In this document: piece by piece, positions 6,847 through 13,643 of the stretch
Position numbering within the stretch: position 1 is the stretch's first letter
Layout of the letters: each line of letters opens with the position of its first letter
Origin: REEB506 sp049317545
GTDB taxonomy: Bacteria > Pseudomonadota > Alphaproteobacteria > Caulobacterales > Aquidulcibacteraceae
Length of the DNA stretch: 29,194 nt
Direction: 5' to 3'
NCBI GenBank assembly: GCA_049317545.1
Contig: JBMOIB010000030.1
Span: 1-29,194 of the forward strand
The notes under the pieces: generated by a model
What the model saw: only the letters and a program-made list of their open reading frames with translations
What the model was told of the DNA's origin: nothing
Database searches by the model: none
Position numbers and translations under genes: made by a program

Positions 6847-8341
6847 ACGCCTCACCGTTCGCGCCGCGGCGCTCGAGGATTGCGAAGCGATCTGGGGCTG
6901 GCGCAATCACGAGGCGGTTCGTGCGGCGTCGTTCGATCAGGGCGCGATCGCCTTGGAGGATCACGCGCGCTGGTATCGCGCCGCGCTCGCCGACCCTGAT
7001 CGGGCGCTGCTCGTGGCGGAATTGGACGCCGTCCCCGCGGCCTGCGTGCGGTTCGACAGGACGACGCATGGCGCAAGGGTTTCGATTTTCGCCGATCCCG
7101 CGCGGATCGGCTGCGGGATCGGGACGCCGGCCTTGCGCGCCGCGGAGGGCTGGCTGCGCGACGCCTGGCCGGACGTGGAAAACATCGTGGCTGAGATCCG
7201 CAAGGAAAACGTGCGATCCCGCCGCGCCTTTGAGAAAGCGGGCTATTGCGGCGCGGATGGGCATTTCGTCCGCAGGCTGAAGGAGGAGGGCATGTCCCAG
7301 TCGATCTCGATCGCCGGCCGCCGCATCGGCCCGGACGAAAAGCCCTACGTGATCGCCGAATTGTCCGGCAACCACATGGGGCGGCTCGACCTCGCGATTG
7401 CGCTGCTGGAGGAGGCCGCCCGCCGCGGCGCCGACGCCGTCAAGCTGCAGACCTACACGCCCGACACCATCACCATCGCCCACGACGGCCCGGGCTTCAC
7501 CGTCAAGGGCGGGTTATGGGATGGGCGCACGCTGCACGATCTTTACGCCGAAGCGCACACGCCGTTCGAATGGCACGCGCCTCTGTTCGCGCGCGCCCGC
7601 GAAATCGGCGTTGCGATCTTCTCAAGTCCGTTCGATCCGACAGCCGTCGATCTCCTCGAGAGTCTGGACGCGCCGGCCTACAAGGTGGCCTCCTTCGAAC
7701 TCGTCGATCTGCCGCTCGTTGCGCGCATCGCACGCACCGGCAAGCCGATGATCATGTCGACCGGGATGGCGTCGAGCCAGGACATCGCCGACGCCGTGGC
7801 GACCGCGCGCGACAATGGCGCGCGCGAGATCGTTCTGCTGCATTGCGTTTCGAGCTATCCGGCGCGGTTCGAGCAGGCCAATCTGCGCACGATCCCCGAC
7901 ATGGCGGCGCGCTACGGATGTCTCGTCGGCCTTTCGGACCATACGCCGGGAACCGCGGCGGCTGTGACGGCGATCGCGCTGGGCGCCTGCGTCATTGAAA
8001 AGCACGTCACCATGCGGCGGGCCGACGGCGGCGTCGATTCGGCGTTTTCCCTGGAGCCGGAGGAATTGCAGCGCCTCAAGGAGGATTGCGACAACGCGCA
8101 CGCCGCGCTTGGTCGCGCGACCTTCGAGCGCAGCGCCGAGGAGCGCGCCAATATGCAGTTCCGGCGCTCGCTCTACGTGACGGCGGCGGCGGCGGCGGGG
8201 GAGGTGCTGACCGGCGCGCACGTGCGCTCGATCCGGCCTGGCTATGGTCTCCCTCCGCGCCATCTTCCCGAAGTGCTTGGGCGGCGCGCCAAGCGCGACC
8301 TCGCCTATGGCGAGCCGCTCGCCTGGGACATGCTGGACTAG
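6836..8341 (+). CDS. PseH-like acetyltransferase and PseI in one open frame
   Basis: A single 501-codon frame starting at GTG 6836 (VGSERLTVRA). Residues 1–152 are a GNAT N-acetyltransferase of PseH type: N-terminal strand LTVRAAALEDCEAIWGWRN, the acetyl-CoA loop IGCGIGTPAL, and the late motif NVRSRRAFEKAGY. PseH acetylates the 4-amino group of the UDP-sugar. Residues 153–501 are a complete PseI (pseudaminic acid synthase, NeuB family). No stop codon separates them; the PseH part ends in VRRLKEEG directly before the PseI methionine. Because that methionine has a near-ideal ribosome site, the locus could make a fusion, a separate PseI, or both. The start overlaps the HisF-like gene by 11 nt. 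Confidence 0.8.
   Translation: MGSERLTVRAAALEDCEAIWGWRNHEAVRAASFDQGAIALEDHARWYRAALADPDRALLVAELDAVPAACVRFDRTTHGARVSIFADPARIGCGIGTPALRAAEGWLRDAWPDVENIVAEIRKENVRSRRAFEKAGYCGADGHFVRRLKEEGMSQSISIAGRRIGPDEKPYVIAELSGNHMGRLDLAIALLEEAARRGADAVKLQTYTPDTITIAHDGPGFTVKGGLWDGRTLHDLYAEAHTPFEWHAPLFARAREIGVAIFSSPFDPTAVDLLESLDAPAYKVASFELVDLPLVARIARTGKPMIMSTGMASSQDIADAVATARDNGAREIVLLHCVSSYPARFEQANLRTIPDMAARYGCLVGLSDHTPGTAAAVTAIALGACVIEKHVTMRRADGGVDSAFSLEPEELQRLKEDCDNAHAALGRATFERSAEERANMQFRRSLYVTAAAAAGEVLTGAHVRSIRPGYGLPPRHLPEVLGRRAKRDLAYGEPLAWDMLD
7280..7291 (+). promoter_or_regulatory. Internal ribosome binding site for PseI
   Basis: AAGGAGGAGGGC directly precedes the in-frame ATG at 7292. AAGGAGG at 7280–7286 with 5 nt spacing is about as strong as a Shine-Dalgarno gets and is better than most others in the window. 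The same bases also encode KEEG at the end of the PseH domain. Confidence 0.7.
7292..8341 (+). CDS. pseI: Pseudaminic acid synthase (product from the internal start)
   Basis: Starting at ATG 7292 gives a 349-residue protein, the usual length for PseI. It condenses the diacetamido-altrose with phosphoenolpyruvate to form pseudaminic acid. Family signatures are the opening IAELSGNHMG, ADAVKLQTY, the PEP/sugar-site segments LHCVSSYPA and GLSDHTPG, IEKHVTM, and a C-terminal SAF (antifreeze-like) domain starting near RRSLYVTAAAAAGEVL. SGNHMG separates PseI-type from many sialic acid synthases, which usually read AEIG.NHNG. The stop codon overlaps that of the convergent pseC gene. This entry shares its frame with the PseH–PseI fusion. 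Confidence 0.88.
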   Translation: MSQSISIAGRRIGPDEKPYVIAELSGNHMGRLDLAIALLEEAARRGADAVKLQTYTPDTITIAHDGPGFTVKGGLWDGRTLHDLYAEAHTPFEWHAPLFARAREIGVAIFSSPFDPTAVDLLESLDAPAYKVASFELVDLPLVARIARTGKPMIMSTGMASSQDIADAVATARDNGAREIVLLHCVSSYPARFEQANLRTIPDMAARYGCLVGLSDHTPGTAAAVTAIALGACVIEKHVTMRRADGGVDSAFSLEPEELQRLKEDCDNAHAALGRATFERSAEERANMQFRRSLYVTAAAAAGEVLTGAHVRSIRPGYGLPPRHLPEVLGRRAKRDLAYGEPLAWDMLD

Positions 8342-9564
8342 GCTGTGATCGCTGCAGCCAGGGCGTCGACGACGCGGTCGACGTCGTGGGCGTCCATGTC
8401 CGGAAACAGCGGCAGGGACAAGCAACGCGCATAGAAATGCTCGGCGCCCGGAAGGTCGAGCGCGCCGTAGCGGTCGCGGTAATAGGTCTGGCGATGGACA
8501 GGGACGTAATGCACCTGCGTTCCGACGCCGGCCTGCTTCAAGCGCTCCATCACGATGCGGCGCGGGACGCCGAGCGCGGCGAAATCGATGCGTGCGACCA
8601 TCAAGTGCCAACCGGGGCGCTGACCTGGCGCGGCCTCGAGGGCGCTGACGTGCGGCGAAAGCGAGGTGAGACGCGCCTGGTAGCGCGCCACGAGAGCGGC
8701 GCGGCGATCGAGGAAAAGGTCGAGCTTGGCGAGTTGGGAGAGGCCGAGCGCGCTCTGGATGTCGGTGAGGCGATAATTGAAGCCGAGCGCCGGCATTTCG
8801 TAGGCCCAGGGCGCCGGGCCGCCGTCGACGTCGCAACCGAGCACGGGCTGTGCGAAGGCGTCGAGGTTGCGCTCCATGCCATGGCTGCGCAGGCGCGCGA
8901 GGCGTGCGGCGATCGCAGCGTCGCGCGTCGCAATCATGCCGCCTTCGCCGCAGGCGATGGTTTTCACCGGGTGGAACGAGAAGCACGCCATCGCCGTTTC
9001 GATGCAGGCTCCGGCGGCTTGGCCGCGCGCGTCGCGCGAACCGAGCGCATGGCAGGAATCCTCGATGAGGACAGCGCCCACTTCGCCCGCAACGGCGCGC
9101 AACCCCGACAAATCGGCCATCGGGCCCGCGTAGTGCACCGGCAGGATCGCGCGCACGCGGCGGCCGCCGGCGCGGGCGATGGCGGCGCGCGCGGTTTCCG
9201 GCGTGAGCAGCGCAGTGTCGGGATCGACGTCGGCGAACACCACCTCGCCGCCGGCGAAGCGCACGGCATTGGCGGTCGCGAGGAACGTCAAGGTGGGGAC
9301 GATGCAGACGTCGCCCGGCTGCAGGTCGAGCGTGAGCAAGGCCAGATGCAGCGCCGCCGTGCCGTTGGCGACGGCCACCGCGTGCGGCGCCCCGATCCGG
9401 GCGGCGAACGCCTCCTCAAAGGCCGCGACGCGCGGCCCCGTGGTGAGCATGTCGGCCCGCAATGCGTCGACGACGGCGGCGATGTCGTCCTCGCCAATGC
9501 TTTGGCGGCCATAGGGAAGGAAGGTGAGGGGGACCGCATCCGCGCGGTGGGCGCCAGCGCGCAT
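8338..9564 (-). CDS. pseC: UDP-4-keto-6-deoxy sugar aminotransferase
   Basis: A 408-residue PLP-dependent aminotransferase of the DegT/DnrJ/EryC1 family. It performs the second pathway step, adding the 4-amino group to the PseB product using glutamate. The PseC-type opening LPYGRQSIGEDDI and LTTGP (residues 16–44) is present. The PLP lysine is K201 in FSFHPVKTIACGEGG, the ring-stacking region is NGTAALHLAL (68–77), and the pyridine-nitrogen Asp is D169 in LIEDSCHALGS. ATG 9564 has AGGAG five nt upstream. The gene is convergent with pseI, with overlapping stop codons, and divergent from the methylase with a 92-bp gap. Confidence 0.94.
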   Translation of the reverse strand: MRAGAHRADAVPLTFLPYGRQSIGEDDIAAVVDALRADMLTTGPRVAAFEEAFAARIGAPHAVAVANGTAALHLALLTLDLQPGDVCIVPTLTFLATANAVRFAGGEVVFADVDPDTALLTPETARAAIARAGGRRVRAILPVHYAGPMADLSGLRAVAGEVGAVLIEDSCHALGSRDARGQAAGACIETAMACFSFHPVKTIACGEGGMIATRDAAIAARLARLRSHGMERNLDAFAQPVLGCDVDGGPAPWAYEMPALGFNYRLTDIQSALGLSQLAKLDLFLDRRAALVARYQARLTSLSPHVSALEAAPGQRPGWHLMVARIDFAALGVPRRIVMERLKQAGVGTQVHYVPVHRQTYYRDRYGALDLPGAEHFYARCLSLPLFPDMDAHDVDRVVDALAAAITA

Positions 9565-9656
9565 CGTCGCTCCTAAAGCCGAATCACCCGCAGGATCGCC
9601 GCTGCGGCGTTGCGAATCGCTTAAGAGATTTGCGCGCGAAACCCGCGGAGATGCCC

Positions 9657-10271
9657 ATGACCATCCAGCTCGACACGTGGCGCGGCGCGTTCGGCGACGC
9701 CTATGTGGACCGCAACCAGGCCGACGATGACGCGCTCGGGGCGCGTACGCGGATGTGGGCGCGCATGCTCGAGCGGCTGGGCCCGCTCGGCCCGGTGCTG
9801 GAGGTCGGCGCCAATATCGGGCTCAACCTGCGCGCCTTGCAGCGTCTGGGTGTGCGCGACCTGACGGCGGTTGAGCCCAACGCCAAGGCGCGCGCGACGC
9901 TCGCCGCCGACGGCGTGCTGCCGGCCGAGCGCGTCCATGACGCCTTCGGCGCGGGTCTGCCGTTTTCGGACGGCGCCTTCGATCTGGTGTTCACCTCGGG
10001 CGTTCTTATCCACGTGCCGCCGGCCGATCTGGAGGCCACGATGCGCGAGATCGTGCGCACGTCGCGGCGCTATGTGGCGTGCGCGGAGTATTTCTCGGTC
10101 GAGCCGCAGGAAAAGCGCTATCGCGGCGCGGAAGGGCTTTTGTTCACGCGCGATTTCGGCGGCGCCTATCTGGATCTCGAGCCGCGGCTCGAACTCGTCG
10201 ACTACGGCTTCTTCTGGCGCCGCGCGACCGGTCTCGACGACCTCACATGGCAGGTGTTCGCGAAGCGCTGA
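9657..10271 (+). CDS. Pseudaminic acid biosynthesis-associated methylase
   Basis: A class I SAM-dependent methyltransferase of 204 residues. The opening TWRGAFGDAYVDRNQ and the SAM-binding motif VLEVGANIGLNLRAL match the family known as pseudaminic acid biosynthesis-associated methylase, which is found beside pse genes. Later motifs are TAVEPNAKA (acidic loop for the SAM ribose) and FDLVFTSGVLIHVPP. ATG 9657 was preferred over ATG 9651 because GGAG lies 6 nt upstream. The methyl acceptor is unknown: it may be the nonulosonic acid or its N-substituent. The 3' end overlaps the convergent cytidylyltransferase gene by 29 nt. Confidence 0.85.
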   Translation: MTIQLDTWRGAFGDAYVDRNQADDDALGARTRMWARMLERLGPLGPVLEVGANIGLNLRALQRLGVRDLTAVEPNAKARATLAADGVLPAERVHDAFGAGLPFSDGAFDLVFTSGVLIHVPPADLEATMREIVRTSRRYVACAEYFSVEPQEKRYRGAEGLLFTRDFGGAYLDLEPRLELVDYGFFWRRATGLDDLTWQVFAKR

Positions 10272-11052
10272 GGCGGGTCCGGTCTTTCGGCCAAAGCTTT
10301 TCGTCCGCGCCGGCGGCGGCGAGCGTCGTTAGCCGCGCCTCGTCGACGCGCATGGCGTTGATCGCCATGAGGTCCTTTCGGCCGGCGCACACCGCTGCAA
10401 GGTTTTCCCAGCCGTTCGTCAGGTGGTGGGCGGTGATCTTCGCGAGCGCCTGCGCAAATGCGATGTCCTCGGGCCAATCGAGCGTCCAGCGCAACCGCTC
10501 CACGCCGCCGCCGGGGCCGACGAGTCGCGCGCGCCGCCATTTCGGGTTGCGGCGGAAATCCGTCGTCACATGCTCGCGCGCGTCCGCGGACGAGGCGTCG
10601 CGCTCGGCGGCGAACAGGGCGTCAGCTGTAAAGGCTTCGCAATCCAGACCGTGTGGGAAGCCGGCGGGCGCATTATTGCACGCGTAGTGTGCGCGGGCGT
10701 CAGCGCGCAGCGCCAAGGTCGACGCGCACAGCGCGGGATCGATGAAGGGGCAATCGGACGTAACGCGCAGGATGGTATCGGCGCCGACGGCGCGCGCAGC
10801 GGCTGCGTAGCGGGCCAGAACATCGGTTTGGGAGCCGCGCGTGACGACGGCGCCGGCGCGCTTGGCTTCCTCGGCGACGACGTCGGACGCGCCGTCGCGC
10901 GCCACAGCGCACACCACGACGTCGACGCCCTCGATCCGCGCGCAACGCGCGAGGACATGGGCGAGGGCCGTACGGCCGGCGAGGTCCGTCAGCACCTTGC
11001 CGGGGGCTCTCGTGGAGGCGAAGCGCGCCTGAATGATTGCTGCGGTGGTCAT
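10243..11052 (-). CDS. pseF: SpsF-type cytidylyltransferase, probable CMP-pseudaminic acid synthetase
   Basis: A 269-residue nucleotidyltransferase of the SpsF/CMP-NeuA superfamily that would activate pseudaminic acid with CTP. The CTP-binding start reads AAIIQARFASTRAPGKVL, followed by RVTSDCPFIDP, a typical DCPFIDP metal/sugar-site motif. SpsF-type proteins act as PseF in several pathways, and no other cytidylyltransferase is present here, so PseF is the natural assignment; the symbol is inferred from context. ATG 11052 is preferred over an in-frame GTG at 11061. It is divergent from flmG with 91 bp between starts. Confidence 0.82.
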   Translation of the reverse strand: MTTAAIIQARFASTRAPGKVLTDLAGRTALAHVLARCARIEGVDVVVCAVARDGASDVVAEEAKRAGAVVTRGSQTDVLARYAAAARAVGADTILRVTSDCPFIDPALCASTLALRADARAHYACNNAPAGFPHGLDCEAFTADALFAAERDASSADAREHVTTDFRRNPKWRRARLVGPGGGVERLRWTLDWPEDIAFAQALAKITAHHLTNGWENLAAVCAGRKDLMAINAMRVDEARLTTLAAAGADEKLWPKDRTRLSASRTPAM

Positions 11053-11076
11053 TTTGAGCACCGTAGAGGCGGATGC

Positions 11077-11091
11077 TTAACGGAGCGTTCA
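11077..11091. promoter_or_regulatory. CtrA-like box between pseF and flmG
   Basis: TTAACGGAGCGTTCA fits TTAA-N7-TTAA with one mismatch. It is 52 bp before the flmG start and 24 bp before the pseF start. Caulobacter FlmG is reported to be cell-cycle regulated, which agrees with a CtrA site. Confidence 0.4.
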
Positions 11092-11143
11092 CCCAAATCG
11101 AAGGGATGGTAGCGGTCCGCACTGGGACCCGGAGATCGGACGC

Positions 11144-12904
11144 ATGAGCCGCAAGTCGCGCCTGATGGACATCGAGCCGATTCTCGGCGCCGCGCCGCAT
11201 TCCGCGCCGGCGCTCAATGAAGTCACGCGCAGCGCCTACGACGACGTGCGCAAGCAGATCATGAGCGAGTCGCGCGACGAGGCGCAGGCGGCGCGCAAGA
11301 CCAAGAAGGCGCTGCGGCTAGTTGATTCTGGCCGCGCCGCCGATGGCGTGCGCATGGCCGTCTCCGCGCTCGACGACGATCCGGAATGCCTGCCGGCCTA
11401 CATGGTGGCGGGTGCGGGGCTCGATCAGCTCGGGTTGTTGCTGCCGGCGCTGACGTTCATGGAAGAGGCGTTGCGGATCGCGCCCACCAATCCGCTCATT
11501 CCCACGGTGCTCGCCGACATCGCCAAGCGCAACGGCGATCTCGAAGCGGCTGAAAAGCTCGCGCGCATTGCAAGTCAGGTGGATCCCCTCAATTGGCGGA
11601 CGGCGGCGACGCTGGCGCTCATCGTGCGCGACAAGGCGCGGTTCGACGAGGCGATCGAGATCCTCCGCAGTCAGATCATGATGTTCCCGACCGAGCCGCT
11701 CCTGTGGAACGCGCTCTCGGCCGTGATGGTCGATTTCGGCGACACCGACAACGCCAAGATCTTCGCGTACGAGGCGCTGCGACTGAATCCGAACCACCTC
11801 GAAGCCTTCCACAACCTCGGCGTCGCCTTGATCGACGAGGGCGAGTTCGCCGAGGCCTACGAGTGCTTCATGAAGGCGGTGAACGTGCGCGCCGGCCTTT
11901 CCCAGAAGAGCAACAGCGGCATTTCGCGTGCTCACTCCCTGCTCGGCTGCGGACGCCTTTCGGAGGGTTGGCCTGCGTACGACATCCGCATCGGCGAAGG
12001 CGTCGGCCTCATCGAGTTCCAAACGGGCAAGCCGCGCTGGGACGGGACGAGCCTCGCCGGCAAGCGCCTGCTTGGGATCGGGGAGCAGGGGCTCGGCGAC
12101 GAAATCATGTTCCTCTCGGCGGCGGCAGAGACATTGGAGGCGCTCGGCCCTGATGGCGAACTCGCGATCGCCTGCGAGCCCCGCCTCGTGGGCCTTGTCG
12201 AGCGTTCGTTTGGCGTGAAGGCGTATCCGCACTTGACGTTCAAGGGACGCGGGCGTCCTGCGCGCGCGGTGCCGGGCGTCGACTGGGATGAGTTCGACCT
12301 CTGGGCGCCGCTCGGCGACATGTCGCGCTACCTGCGTCCGACGATCGAAACGTTCCAGCGCAACAAGCCCTTCCTGAAGGCCGATCCGGAGCGCGCGGCG
12401 GGGTTCCAGTCGCAGCGCGCGGCGTGGGGCGACGACCTCGTCGTCGGTATCGCCTGGCGAAGCTTGCTGATGTCGTTCCAGCGTCAGCGCTACTTCGCCG
12501 ACATCGAGGATTGGGCGCCAGTTCTCACCACGCCCGGTGTGACGTTCGTTTCTCTGCAGCCGGGCGACACCGCGGCGGAGGAGGAGCGTCTCGCCGCGCG
12601 GTTCGGCGTCAGCCTGAAGCGGTTCGACGACCTCGACGTTTTCGCCGATCTTGATGGGATCGCTGCGGCTGCGACCGCGCTCGATCTCGTCATCGCGCCG
12701 ATGAACGCGTCGTCAAACCTCGCCGCCGGCGTCGGCGCGAACGTCTGGTTCACGGCTGGCCACAAGGACTGGTCGATGCTCGGCGTCGAGGCGATCCCTT
12801 GGTATCCGTGGACGAAGCTTTTCCTCGCGCAACGACGCGGCGATTGGACCGAGCTCTATCAGCGCGTCGGCGTAGCGCTCGGCGAATTTGCCGCGGCGCG
12901 TTAA
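11144..12904 (+). CDS. flmG: TPR–glycosyltransferase that modifies flagellin (FlmG-like)
   Basis: A 586-residue cytoplasmic protein with two parts. Residues about 50–285 are tetratricopeptide repeats (for example ALRIAPTNPLIPTVLADIA and ALRLNPNHLEAFHNLGVAL). Residues about 300–580 are a glycosyltransferase-like domain with LLGIGEQGLGDEIMFLSAAA near residue 308, and APMNASSNLAAGVGANVWF toward the end. This architecture matches Caulobacter FlmG, whose TPR part binds flagellin and whose C-terminal domain transfers pseudaminic acid. No Maf-type transferase is present, so this is the likely flagellin glycosyltransferase. ATG 11144 has GGAG nine nt upstream. It lies directly before the flagellin-related gene and after the CMP-sugar gene, consistent with the last step of the pathway. 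Confidence 0.87.
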   Translation: MSRKSRLMDIEPILGAAPHSAPALNEVTRSAYDDVRKQIMSESRDEAQAARKTKKALRLVDSGRAADGVRMAVSALDDDPECLPAYMVAGAGLDQLGLLLPALTFMEEALRIAPTNPLIPTVLADIAKRNGDLEAAEKLARIASQVDPLNWRTAATLALIVRDKARFDEAIEILRSQIMMFPTEPLLWNALSAVMVDFGDTDNAKIFAYEALRLNPNHLEAFHNLGVALIDEGEFAEAYECFMKAVNVRAGLSQKSNSGISRAHSLLGCGRLSEGWPAYDIRIGEGVGLIEFQTGKPRWDGTSLAGKRLLGIGEQGLGDEIMFLSAAAETLEALGPDGELAIACEPRLVGLVERSFGVKAYPHLTFKGRGRPARAVPGVDWDEFDLWAPLGDMSRYLRPTIETFQRNKPFLKADPERAAGFQSQRAAWGDDLVVGIAWRSLLMSFQRQRYFADIEDWAPVLTTPGVTFVSLQPGDTAAEEERLAARFGVSLKRFDDLDVFADLDGIAAAATALDLVIAPMNASSNLAAGVGANVWFTAGHKDWSMLGVEAIPWYPWTKLFLAQRRGDWTELYQRVGVALGEFAAAR

Positions 12905-12911
12905 GGTTTCA

Positions 12912-12926
12912 TTTACCCTTCGTTAA
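12912..12926. promoter_or_regulatory. CtrA-like box before the flagellin-related gene
   Basis: TTTACCCTTCGTTAA fits TTAA-N7-TTAA with one mismatch and lies 57 bp before the ATG at 12983. The stretch ACCCTTCGTTAACC is nearly identical to ACCCTTCCTTAACC before fliL (23801–23814), including the spacer. Confidence 0.45.
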
Positions 12927-12982
12927 CCTGAATGGAGAAAGAATGAACGCGCGGGCGTGCGGCCCCGTGCGGAGCAGAAGCT

Positions 12983-13639
12983 ATGGTCACCCAGGTCAAT
13001 TCCTCGTCGCTCGCCGCGACATCGCAAGCCCCTGGGAACGTCACCGTTGGTCTCGAGAGCGCTGCGCGCGCCCGGCCGGCGCCGAACGATGCGCCGCCGC
13101 CGCGTGATGCATTGGCGAATGTCGATCGCGGGCTCGCATTGTCGTCGATGCAGGAAGGTCTGGCCAATGCCGCGACCGCGCTCGACGTCGCTTTGCGGTT
13201 CGGCAAACAGGCCTTCGCGGAACTCACCACGGGCGAGGCGCGCTCGCCGGCGCAGTTGGCCGATTTCGCCGCGCAATTGCGCGCCGCCGACGCCTTGAGC
13301 GGCGGACTCTTGACGGGCGGATCGCTGAATGTGCGCACGAGCCCCGAAGGCGGAACGGTCGAAATCGAGGGCGTCGATGTGCGTGCGCTCGGCGCCGACG
13401 CCGAGAGCGTCAAGACGCTCAGTGCGGCGCTCGCCCGCTTCGCTTCGGCCGCCGACAAACTCACTGCGCATGCGCGCCTGGCGGCAACTACGCTGAACGG
13501 TCTGCAGGGCGTCTCCACCGATCTCGACGCCGATCAGGCGCGGCTGACGGCGCTCGACGCCGCCCAGGGCCTGCGCGGCGTCAGCCCGGCGATCGCCAAC
13601 GCGTCGCCGCTGTCGCTGCTCGCCTTCTTCCAGTCCTGA
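12983..13639 (+). CDS. Flagellin-related protein lacking the N-terminal polymerisation region
   Basis: A 218-residue protein whose C-terminus (LDADQARLTALDAAQGL, AIANASPL, LLAFFQS; residues 181–218) aligns with the flagellin D1/D0 end (IDADLARESARLQSLQ, SIANQQPQ, LLSFF). Residues 50–135 also resemble flagellin: ALSSMQEGLANAATALDVAL corresponds to ALSAIDVGLSAADAVQNILM, and SLNVRTSPEG aligns with SMQVKVND. The first roughly 70 flagellin residues have no counterpart; instead there is an Ala/Pro-rich start of 45 residues. It therefore should not polymerise like a normal flagellin. Possible roles are a cap- or hook-filament adaptor, a secreted regulator, or a decaying paralogue. The open frame and a CtrA-like box upstream argue against decay. 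ATG 12983 has GGAG eight nt upstream. FlaG was considered, but the C-terminal match is to flagellin. Confidence 0.72.
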   Translation: MVTQVNSSSLAATSQAPGNVTVGLESAARARPAPNDAPPPRDALANVDRGLALSSMQEGLANAATALDVALRFGKQAFAELTTGEARSPAQLADFAAQLRAADALSGGLLTGGSLNVRTSPEGGTVEIEGVDVRALGADAESVKTLSAALARFASAADKLTAHARLAATTLNGLQGVSTDLDADQARLTALDAAQGLRGVSPAIANASPLSLLAFFQS

Positions 13640-13643
13640 ACGA

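Noticed and set aside
8181..8201. GCG triplet run in pseI as a phase-variation tract
   Set aside because: The run is made of in-frame alanine codons and is short; loss or gain of a triplet would not switch the gene off. It is common in DNA this GC-rich.
8086..9576. A 496-codon open frame on the plus strand
   Set aside because: It is antisense to pseC and overlaps the end of pseI; its Arg/Gly/Asp-rich composition is that of a shadow frame.
9610..9635. TTGC-N7-TTAA between pseC and the methylase as a CtrA site
   Set aside because: Two mismatches in the left half and no supporting repeat elsewhere.
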